Part shown: positions 25,669 through 31,872 of the stretch, piece by piece
How the letters are laid out: each line of letters begins with the position of its first letter
Position numbering within the stretch: position 1 is the stretch's first letter
DNA from: Verrucomicrobia bacterium 12-59-8
GTDB taxonomy: Bacteria > Verrucomicrobiota > Verrucomicrobiae > Verrucomicrobiales > Verrucomicrobiaceae
DNA: 31,872 bases
Direction of reading: 5' to 3'
Assembly (NCBI GenBank): GCA_002279765.1
Contig: NCCR01000027.1
Location: 1-31,872 of the forward strand
Program-made: the position numbers and the translations under genes
The notes under the pieces: model-generated
What the model saw: the letters and a program-made list of their open reading frames with translations, nothing else
Databases searched by the model: none
What the model was told of the DNA's origin: nothing

Positions 25669-26244
25669 ATGCCTGATTTAACCACCCCCACCGGATTCAA
25701 AGAATGGTCCTTCGTCTGCGACGCGCTGGCGCAGGGTCGGCTCAGCATTATTTTGCGCAAAGGCGGCATCCATGAAGGCCGTGGCGGCTTTGAATGGAAG
25801 CACCGCGAGTTCTTCCTGTTTCCGACCTGGTTTCACAATCAGGCCGAAAAGCTGAACTGGGTGCCCGAGAACACGCAACGTGACTTCCCGCCGGAAGAGC
25901 AGCGCACTACCGTGGACATAGACGGCTGCGCCACGCTGGAGCAGGTCTGGAAGGTCACCGACTGGGACAAGGTGGCCGCGCTGGCTCCGCTGCACATCTG
26001 GAATGAGGAGATCGTGAAGGAGCGTTTCATCTATGACGATGAGAGCTGCCTGCATGTCGCCCTGGTTCGAGCCTACAAACTGCCGCAGAACTGGCATTTC
26101 CCGTATGCGAAGAGCTACGGCGGCTGCCGCTCCTGGATCACGCTGCCTGAGGAGGGCCTGCCCATGGCTGCGGCAGCGACGCCTGCGCTGAGTGATGAAG
26201 CGTTTGCCGATGTGTCAGCGAAGTTGAAAGCGATCTTGGGCTAG
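25669..26244 (+). CDS. DUF1802 family protein
   Basis: 191 residues, no signal peptide or membrane segment. The N-terminal pattern TGFKEWSFVCDALAQGRLSIILRKGGIHE-GRGGFEWKHREFFLFPTWFHNQ is the DUF1802 signature. The domain has no known biochemical role; it is found as a stand-alone protein in cyanobacteria, planctomycetes and verrucomicrobia. The conserved Arg-Lys-Gly-Gly-Ile and His-Arg-Glu-Phe-Phe suggest a nucleic-acid or nucleotide contact, but that is a guess. It lies 15 bp before alr on the same strand, so they probably share a transcript. The leader has no Shine-Dalgarno (CCTAACACCCTATC-ATG). Confidence 0.83.
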   Translation: MPDLTTPTGFKEWSFVCDALAQGRLSIILRKGGIHEGRGGFEWKHREFFLFPTWFHNQAEKLNWVPENTQRDFPPEEQRTTVDIDGCATLEQVWKVTDWDKVAALAPLHIWNEEIVKERFIYDDESCLHVALVRAYKLPQNWHFPYAKSYGGCRSWITLPEEGLPMAAAATPALSDEAFADVSAKLKAILG

Positions 26245-26259
26245 TCGAGAGTTCGCCAC

Positions 26260-27381
26260 TTGAATCCAACCGACGCCATCCGCCCAGCCCACGTCGAGGT
26301 CAGCCTCGATGCCATCGCGCAGAATTATGACGCGATCCGTGCGCATGTGGGCACGGCTTCCGTCATGCCGGTGGTGAAGGCAAATGCGTACGGGCATGGT
26401 ATCGTCGAGGTGGCGCGGCACTTGATGAATCATGGCGCGCCCTGCCTGGGCGTGGCGCTGCTGGAGGAGGCCATCGAGCTGCGGCAGGCGGGCATCACGC
26501 TGCCGATTCTTGTCTTTGGCGGCGTGGCCACGCGGCAGATCCCGCAATTTATCGCGCATGGTTTAATGATGGCGGCGTCCTCCATCGACAAACTGCGGCA
26601 GATTGACGAAGCGGCTGCAGCGGTGAACACGAAAGCGCGCGTGCATCTGAAGATCGACACCGGCATGGAGCGCATCGGCGTTCATTGGTACAGTGCGGAG
26701 AAACTGCTGGAAGCCAGTTTGAGCTTCACAAATGTGGAGGTGGCCGGCATCTACTCGCACTTTGCGAATTCAGATGACGCAGACCTCTCCTCGGCCAGAG
26801 AGCAGCTCGCGCGGTTTCTCGAAGTGCTGGAATTTTATCCGAAACGCGGGCTGCAGCCGCCCCAGCGGCACATCGCCAATTCCGGCGGAATTCTGCAGCT
26901 TCCCGAGAGTCATCTCGATCTCGTTCGTCCGGGCATCATGCTCTATGGCGTATATCCTTCAAAGGAGGTGAGGCAGACGGTCGCGTTGCAGCCGGCGCTG
27001 AACTGGAAATCGCAGGTGGTGTTTTTTAAAGTCGTGCAGCCGGGCAGCCCCGTGAGCTATGGCAGCACGTGGCAGAGCGATCACCCGGTGCGCGTCGTCA
27101 CCGTGCCCGTGGGCTATGGCGATGGTTATTTCCGGGCGCTGTCGAATCGTGGCGAGGTGCTCATTCGAGGTCAGCGCCACCCGATTGCCGGGCGCGTGTG
27201 CATGGATCAGTTCATGGTGAATCTGGAGTGGGGAACGGCCTACAACGGTGACGCCGTGACGCTCATCGGTAATGACGGGACTGAGACGATCACCGCGCAG
27301 GATGTGGCAGATGCAGCGGGCACCATTGCGTATGAAGTGCTGACCAACATCAATGCCCGCGTGCCCCGGGTGTACGTTTAA
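26260..27381 (+). CDS. alr: Alanine racemase
   Basis: A complete 373-residue PLP enzyme that makes D-alanine for peptidoglycan. PLP-binding Lys40 lies in MPVVKANAYGHG, the catalytic Tyr267 in PVSYGSTW, and VCMDQFMVNL gives the family's late motif. The N-terminal TIM-barrel (about 1-240) and C-terminal beta domain (about 240-373) have normal proportions, with GMERIGVHW and FANSDDADLSSAREQL in between. The predicted start is TTG, 15 nt after the DUF1802 stop; no upstream in-frame ATG is available. The enzyme is essential in most walled bacteria, which fits a Gram-negative wall-bearing host. Confidence 0.97.
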   Translation: MNPTDAIRPAHVEVSLDAIAQNYDAIRAHVGTASVMPVVKANAYGHGIVEVARHLMNHGAPCLGVALLEEAIELRQAGITLPILVFGGVATRQIPQFIAHGLMMAASSIDKLRQIDEAAAAVNTKARVHLKIDTGMERIGVHWYSAEKLLEASLSFTNVEVAGIYSHFANSDDADLSSAREQLARFLEVLEFYPKRGLQPPQRHIANSGGILQLPESHLDLVRPGIMLYGVYPSKEVRQTVALQPALNWKSQVVFFKVVQPGSPVSYGSTWQSDHPVRVVTVPVGYGDGYFRALSNRGEVLIRGQRHPIAGRVCMDQFMVNLEWGTAYNGDAVTLIGNDGTETITAQDVADAAGTIAYEVLTNINARVPRVYV

Positions 27382-27450
27382 TGCCTTGCAATCCGCCTGT
27401 GATGGCCGCAAAAAAGGGGTGGGATGCGATGGCGCGTTCCTTCCGCATTC

Positions 27451-28029
27451 ATGAACCTCATTATCTTCGACCTCGAAACCACCGGCCTGTTACCCTCCCA
27501 GCATGAGATCATCCAGATCGCAGCGATGAAGGTGAAGAACGGAAAGTGGGACGAGGGGGAGTATTTCGACAGTTATGTGAGGCCGGAAAATAAGATCCCA
27601 TCCTTTATCACGAAGCTGACTGGAATCACCCAGGCGCAGGTGGCCAATGCTCCGTTGCCTGCGGATGTACTGATGGAGTTCTCCCGCTTCGTCGGGCAGA
27701 ATGCGACCTTGATCGCGCATAACGGCATTCGTTTCGACATGCGTTTCATTGCAGAGCACTGCAAACGGCACGGCATCCCGGTGCGTGAAACCAGCGCTCT
27801 CGATTCACGCGATTTCTCCCGCAAAATCTGGGGCGGCAAAGGCGGCCATGGACTTGACGCGGTGCTGGGCCGCGTGGGTGTCTCCAGCAAGGGCGTGAAA
27901 CGGCATGATGCCCGCGTGGACGTTCAGCTGCTGGCCCAGGCCGTGCAGTACATGTGGGAGCGACTCACCCCGAGCGTGACCAACTGTCCAGTGGATCTGT
28001 CGGTCGGGGTGATTCCAGCGCTGGTCTGA
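27451..28029 (+). CDS. DEDDh 3'-5' exonuclease (DnaQ-like)
   Basis: 192 residues from the preferred ATG, beginning MNLIIFDLETTGLLPSQHEIIQIAAMKV. The DEDDh residues are visible: Asp and Glu in FDLETTG (motif Exo I), Asp in AHNGIRFDMRFI (Exo II), then His and Asp in KRHDARVDVQLLA (Exo III). KLTGITQAQV is the usual segment after Exo I. The protein could be a proofreading subunit (DnaQ/PolC-exo type) or a general DNA/RNA exonuclease; the host's main proofreading gene is not visible. The frame opens at an ATG at 27424, adding nine residues that do not fit the domain. It converges with sufD, with only 13 bp between the stops. Confidence 0.88.
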   Translation: MNLIIFDLETTGLLPSQHEIIQIAAMKVKNGKWDEGEYFDSYVRPENKIPSFITKLTGITQAQVANAPLPADVLMEFSRFVGQNATLIAHNGIRFDMRFIAEHCKRHGIPVRETSALDSRDFSRKIWGGKGGHGLDAVLGRVGVSSKGVKRHDARVDVQLLAQAVQYMWERLTPSVTNCPVDLSVGVIPALV

Positions 28030-28042
28030 CCCAGACAGGGGC

Positions 28043-29401
28043 TTAAACCGCGCGCTCTAGCTTCTCGTCGATGCGTGCGACCAAGGTGTCGAGCAGTTCG
28101 CCGTTGCCGAAGCGTTCGATCACACCTGCCAGGAAGCCTTCGATGATGAGCTTGCGGCTTTCGCTATCGCTGATGCCACGGGCTTTGAGGTAGAAGAGTT
28201 CTTCGTCGCTGATGGGGCCGCTGGTGGCACCGTGGCTGCATTTGACCTGGTCAGCGCTGATTTCGAGGCCGGGCAGGCTCGTGGCCTCGGCTTCGTTGCT
28301 GTTGAGCAGGTTGCGGCAGGTTTGATAAGCGTCGGTGTAATGCGCGCCTTTATCCACGGTGATGAGGCCGCTGAAGATGCTGCGCGATTTGCCGTAGAGG
28401 GCGTTCTTGTAGAGCAGATCGCTGCTGGCGTGCGGGGCCTTGTGATTTTGCAGTGTGCGCTGATCGACGACCTGATCGCCGATGGGCAGAGAGACGCTGA
28501 GCATGTCGCTGCGGGAGCCTTCGCCGATGAGATCGCTCACGCTTTCGCTGCGGCTGAAAAGGGCGCCAAGTTGCACCTGGAAGCTCTTGATGGCGGCGTC
28601 ACGTCCGGCGACGATGCTGGAAAGATGGAGTGCCTGGGCGTCATCCGCCAGTTCCTGGCAGGCGGCATAGGTGATCTTGCTGCCGCGACCACCGACGAGA
28701 TCGGCAATGGCAATGCTCAGGCCGCCTTCGCCTTCGAGACTGCGGTAATGATCGACGACACTGACCTCGGCGTTGTCGCCGGTGACGATGAGCGTGTGCG
28801 GGAAGATGGCGGCATGATCGCCGATGACCCAGTGGAAAATTTCGACGGGTTTCTCAATGGCCAAGTTCTTGGGCACAATGACGACCACTCCTGCTTTCAC
28901 ATGCGCGAGGTGCAGAGCGGCAAATTTGGCGGAGCCGAGTGTCATCTCGCGCTGCATGAAGTGTTCCTTGAGTACGTCACTGTGATCGCGCAGCGCATCC
29001 GCTAAAGTCACGCAAACAACACCGGCTGGCAGGTTCGTGGTGTCGGACTCGACGAGAACGTCGTTCACGAAGACAAAGCGTGCGGCACTCTCCTTGAGGC
29101 CCACTGTGGCTGCGAGAACTGCGGCGGTATTCGCCGCCGTAGGTGCGTTAGCTGGTGTGTGATCGGCGAGCTCGATTTTCTTCGAGCTGGAGTAGCGCCA
29201 GTGCTCGTCTTTGATGCCAGGCATCGGCACATTCTGGAACTCAGTCCAAGCAGCTTCTGAGCGGGCGATAAACCAGCCGGGTGCGGATTTTTCATCGCGC
29301 ACAGGCACGGTGATTTCGAGGCCGGAAGGAGCGGGAGTTTCGGAGTCTTGGGACACTGGGACTGGAGAGTGTTTGGGGGCGGGAGCGAGAGTGGCGGACA
29401 T
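28043..29401 (-). CDS. sufD: Fe-S cluster assembly protein SufD
   Basis: 452 residues, a right-handed beta-helix partner of SufB in the SufBC2D scaffold that builds Fe-S clusters. Visible signatures are the N-terminal linker helix segment (WRYSSSKKIEL), the central beta-helix with IVTGDNAEVSVVDHYRS, and the C-terminal KCSHGATSGPISDEELFYLKARGISDSESRKLIIEGFLAGVIERF. The gene is last in the suf operon, 37 bp after sufB. Its N-terminus has an extra low-complexity, Pro/Ser-rich stretch (residues 1-30). No sufS/sufE/sufU follows; the next gene is convergent. Confidence 0.96.
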   Translation of the reverse strand: MSATLAPAPKHSPVPVSQDSETPAPSGLEITVPVRDEKSAPGWFIARSEAAWTEFQNVPMPGIKDEHWRYSSSKKIELADHTPANAPTAANTAAVLAATVGLKESAARFVFVNDVLVESDTTNLPAGVVCVTLADALRDHSDVLKEHFMQREMTLGSAKFAALHLAHVKAGVVVIVPKNLAIEKPVEIFHWVIGDHAAIFPHTLIVTGDNAEVSVVDHYRSLEGEGGLSIAIADLVGGRGSKITYAACQELADDAQALHLSSIVAGRDAAIKSFQVQLGALFSRSESVSDLIGEGSRSDMLSVSLPIGDQVVDQRTLQNHKAPHASSDLLYKNALYGKSRSIFSGLITVDKGAHYTDAYQTCRNLLNSNEAEATSLPGLEISADQVKCSHGATSGPISDEELFYLKARGISDSESRKLIIEGFLAGVIERFGNGELLDTLVARIDEKLERAV

Positions 29402-29438
29402 GACGAATGACAGATTATTTTGGATGCCGAGGGTCAGA

Positions 29439-30857
29439 TCAGCCGACGCTGTCTTCCATCTCCAAGTCGATGAGGCGTTTCAATTCCACGCTGTATTCCA
29501 TCGGGAATTCCTTCGCGAGGTCGTTGATGAAGCCGTTCACGGACAGGCTCATGGCTTCAGCCTCGGTGAGGCCGCGCTGCATGAGGTAGAAGATTTGATC
29601 GGCGCTGACCTGGCTGACGCTGGCCTCGTGCTGAGTGGAGTGCTGATTGCCACGGACGCTGATGGCGGGGTAGGTGTCGGTGTGGCTGTTGCTGTTGATC
29701 AGCAGTGCATCGCACTCGGTGTTGTTCTTGCAGCCCTTGAGGTGCTTCGGGATGTGAACCAGACCGCGGTAGGTGCTGCGGCCCTGGCCGATGGAGATGG
29801 ATTTGGAGATGACGTTGCTCGTGGTGTCATCGGCGGCATGGACCATCTTGGCACCGGTGTCTTGATGCTGGCCGCTGTTTGCCAGAGCGATGCTGATGAC
29901 TTCGCCACGGGCGCGTTTGCCCTTCATGATGACGCCGGGATATTTCATGGTGAGGCGGCTGCCGATGTTGCAGTCGATCCAGCGCACTTCGGCGTCTTCC
30001 ATCGCGATGCCGCGCTTGGTGACGAGGTTGAAGACGTTGCTGCTCCAGTTCTGCACGGTGACATACTGGATCTTGGCGCCTTTCAGGGCGACGAGTTCGA
30101 CCACGGCGCTGTGGAGCGTGGCGGTTTCAAACTTCGGCGCGGTGCAGCCTTCCATGTACATCACTTCCGCGCCTTCGTCGGCGATGATGAGCGTGCGCTC
30201 AAACTGGCCGAACTGTTCGCTGTTGATGCGAAAGTAGGCCTGCAACGGGTGTTTCACCTTCACGCCGGGCGGCACGTAGATGAATGAGCCGCCGGAGAAG
30301 ACGGCGCTGTTGAGCGCGGAGAATTTGTTATCCCCAGTCGGGATGACCTTGCCGAACCACTTCTTGAAGATCTCAGGGTATTTGTGCAGGCCTTCGGTGC
30401 TGTTGACGAAGATGACGCCCTGCTCTGCGACGGCGGCCTTGATGTTTGAGTAGGCGGCTTCGGAGTCATACTGCGCTTCAACACCCGCGAGGAATTTGCG
30501 TTCCTGCTCGGGAATGCCGAGTCGGTCGAAAGTCTTCTTCACGTCTTCGGGCACATCGTCCCAGGAGCGCTTCGGCTTCTGACCGTCGCTGAGGTAGTAG
30601 CGGAATTCGTCGAACTTGATGTTCTCCAGATCTTTCGTGGCCCAATGCGTGGGCATGGGCTTGTCCTGGAAGATTTTGAGCGCCTTGTGCCGGAATTCGC
30701 GAATCCAGTCGGGATCACCCTTCACATCGGCGATGAAATCGACCGTCTTGTCGGTGATGCCGAAACCGGAGTCGTACTTGTTGCGCTCGGGGAAAGTGAA
30801 ATCGCCGACGTTATCGACTTTGATGTCGGAGATGTCGTTGTCTGGGGCAGTGACCAT
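29439..30857 (-). CDS. sufB: Fe-S cluster assembly protein SufB
   Basis: 472 residues, the scaffold subunit on which nascent Fe-S clusters are built. Diagnostic segments are [118 protein letters not shown] and [55 protein letters not shown]. The conserved Cys and His residues of the cluster or acceptor region are present in the C-terminal stretch. It is 30 bp after sufC and 37 bp before sufD. The start context AACACT-ATG has no Shine-Dalgarno. Confidence 0.98.
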   Translation of the reverse strand: MVTAPDNDISDIKVDNVGDFTFPERNKYDSGFGITDKTVDFIADVKGDPDWIREFRHKALKIFQDKPMPTHWATKDLENIKFDEFRYYLSDGQKPKRSWDDVPEDVKKTFDRLGIPEQERKFLAGVEAQYDSEAAYSNIKAAVAEQGVIFVNSTEGLHKYPEIFKKWFGKVIPTGDNKFSALNSAVFSGGSFIYVPPGVKVKHPLQAYFRINSEQFGQFERTLIIADEGAEVMYMEGCTAPKFETATLHSAVVELVALKGAKIQYVTVQNWSSNVFNLVTKRGIAMEDAEVRWIDCNIGSRLTMKYPGVIMKGKRARGEVISIALANSGQHQDTGAKMVHAADDTTSNVISKSISIGQGRSTYRGLVHIPKHLKGCKNNTECDALLINSNSHTDTYPAISVRGNQHSTQHEASVSQVSADQIFYLMQRGLTEAEAMSLSVNGFINDLAKEFPMEYSVELKRLIDLEMEDSVG

Positions 30858-30887
30858 AGTGTTAAAAGTTGGCGGGTTTCAGTGCGC

Positions 30888-31646
30888 TTAAGCGGCAACA
30901 GAGAGAGAATCATCAGTCACCCAGTCATAGCCGCGTTCTTCGAGCTCAAGGGAGAGCTCCTTGCCGCCGCTCTTCACGATGCGGCCGTCTTTGAGGACGT
31001 GGACGATGTCGGGCTGGATGTAGTTCAGCAGGCGCTGGTAATGGGTGATGACGAGGAAGCCGCGGTTCTCGCTGCGCATGGCGTTCACGCCACGGGAGAC
31101 AATTTTGAGGGCGTCGATGTCGAGGCCGGAGTCGGTTTCGTCGAGGATGGCGTATTTGGGCTCCAGCATCATGAGCTGGAGGATCTCGTTGCGCTTCTTC
31201 TCACCGCCGGAGAAGCCTTCATTGACGCTGCGGCTGGTGAAGCTGCGGTCCATTTCAAGGGCGTCCATGCGGGCGTAAAGCTGCTTGTAGAACTTCACCG
31301 CGTCGATGTCCTCGCCCTTGGGCAGGCGGGCCTTGAGCGCGGCGCGGAGGAAGTTCGCATTGCTGACGCCGGGGATTTCGTGCGGGTACTGGAAGGCGAG
31401 GAAGAGTCCGGCGCGGCTGCGGGCATCGACCGCCATGTCGAGAATGTTCTCGCCATCCAAAAGGACTTCGCCGCTGGTCACTTCATAGTCTTCGTGTCCG
31501 CAGAGGACTTTGCTCAGGGTGCTCTTGCCTGAGCCGTTTGGGCCCATGATGGCATGGACTTCACCGGGGTTGATCGTGAGGTTCAGGCCTTTGAGGATTT
31601 CGCGGCCGGGGATCTGGGCGTGGAGGGCTTTTATTTCGAGGGACAT
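30888..31646 (-). CDS. sufC: Fe-S cluster assembly ATPase SufC
   Basis: 252 residues, an ABC-type ATPase that drives conformational changes in SufB-SufD. Walker [10 protein letters not shown] (35-43), the Q-loop region [12 protein letters not shown], the ABC signature [16 protein letters not shown] and Walker [16 protein letters not shown] are all present, as is the H-loop His in ITHYQRLL. The gene lies 22 bp downstream of a Fur-family regulator and is followed by sufB and sufD. Confidence 0.98.
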   Translation of the reverse strand: MSLEIKALHAQIPGREILKGLNLTINPGEVHAIMGPNGSGKSTLSKVLCGHEDYEVTSGEVLLDGENILDMAVDARSRAGLFLAFQYPHEIPGVSNANFLRAALKARLPKGEDIDAVKFYKQLYARMDALEMDRSFTSRSVNEGFSGGEKKRNEILQLMMLEPKYAILDETDSGLDIDALKIVSRGVNAMRSENRGFLVITHYQRLLNYIQPDIVHVLKDGRIVKSGGKELSLELEERGYDWVTDDSLSVAA

Positions 31647-31668
31647 GGAAAGGGGGTTGGGTTCAGGC

Positions 31669-31872
31669 TTACGAGTTCAGGGCTTTTTCCGCGCACTTGG
31701 AGCAGGTGCCATGGATGGCCAGATCCGTGCGGGCGATCTTGGTGCCGGCAGGAAGGTTCCAGAACTTGGCGGGGTCGAAGTCGGTGGTCGGGTGCGCATC
31801 GATCACCTTGCCGCAGGTCTCGCAGTGGAAATGGATGTGCTCGTGCAGGTTCGCGCAGTAGCGGGACTGGCC
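31669..31872 (-). CDS. Fur-family transcriptional regulator (5' end cut by window edge)
   Basis: Only the C-terminal 67 residues are visible. They contain [17 protein letters not shown] (metal-binding His-x-His and Cys17-x2-Cys20) and [11 protein letters not shown] (Cys57-x2-Cys60), the two CxxC pairs of the structural zinc site in Fur/PerR/Zur proteins. The DNA-binding N-terminal domain lies outside the window, so the metal specificity (iron, peroxide or zinc) cannot be told. Its position just before sufCBD suggests it controls Fe-S cluster assembly and is perhaps co-transcribed with it, similar in logic to a PerR/Fur-type suf control (inference). Confidence 0.9.
   Translation of the reverse strand, partial: GQSRYCANLHEHIHFHCETCGKVIDAHPTTDFDPAKFWNLPAGTKIARTDLAIHGTCSKCAEKALNS

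Noticed and set aside
28024..28036. GTCTG-ACC-CAGAC hairpin between the exonuclease gene and sufD
   Set aside because: A 5-bp stem with a 3-nt loop and no T-run is too small to call a bidirectional terminator.
29211..30287. 358-residue open frame on the plus strand
   Set aside because: It is antisense to sufD and sufB, both certain; no recognisable domain.
30645..31532. 295-residue open frame on the plus strand
   Set aside because: It is antisense to sufB and sufC; its Val/Ala/Asp-rich composition is typical of shadow frames.

Overview
The window looks like a chromosomal segment of a GC-rich, diderm heterotroph, most likely a member of the Verrucomicrobiota (Verrucomicrobium/Prosthecobacter-like). 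This is inferred from the gene content: a Tat-exported DUF1501 protein, a 470-residue ceramidase-like protein, a DUF1802 protein, BamA plus Skp, and RND efflux. No marker gene was compared. Both edges cut a gene. I see no tRNA, rRNA, insertion sequence, CRISPR array or phage gene.

Layout. (1) 1-2764, minus: outer-membrane biogenesis, bamA followed by a skp/OmpH gene cut by the left edge. (2) 3008-8703, plus: an EamA-type transporter, a large AddA/RecB-like helicase-nuclease, and an ECF sigma factor overlapping its RskA-type membrane anti-sigma factor. (3) 8731-14494, minus: a complete tripartite RND efflux operon (adaptor, pump, outer-membrane channel), with a LysR-type regulator diverging at 14564. 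(4) 15623-17678, plus: pgk and tpiA, lower glycolysis. (5) 17743-19161, plus: a secreted ceramidase-like protein whose start codon lies inside a perfect 17-bp inverted repeat. (6) 19148-21677, minus: three overlapping genes, DUF1501 -> small exported protein -> TPMT-like methyltransferase. (7) 21836-25575, plus: a compact lipid-type cluster of a CDP-alcohol phosphatidyltransferase with a variant active-site motif, an alpha/beta-hydrolase fused to a methyltransferase, and a membrane PAP2 phosphatase fused to a dual-specificity phosphatase. (8) 25669-28029, plus: a DUF1802 protein, alanine racemase and a DEDDh exonuclease. (9) 28043-31872, minus: a Fur-family regulator (cut by the right edge) followed by sufC, sufB and sufD for Fe-S cluster assembly.

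Most of the window is housekeeping or common accessory material. The best candidate for an under-described system is cluster (7). Its three genes together carry one headgroup-transfer domain, two phosphatase domains, one hydrolase and one methyltransferase, which would suit synthesis and remodelling of an unusual membrane lipid. The 17-bp hairpin at the ceramidase-like start codon and the DUF1501 operon without its usual cytochrome-type partner are also worth checking. Many genes here have no recognisable Shine-Dalgarno sequence, and several have A/C-rich leaders containing AACAC. Where in-frame starts compete, I chose the start that leaves a sensible signal peptide or domain boundary.
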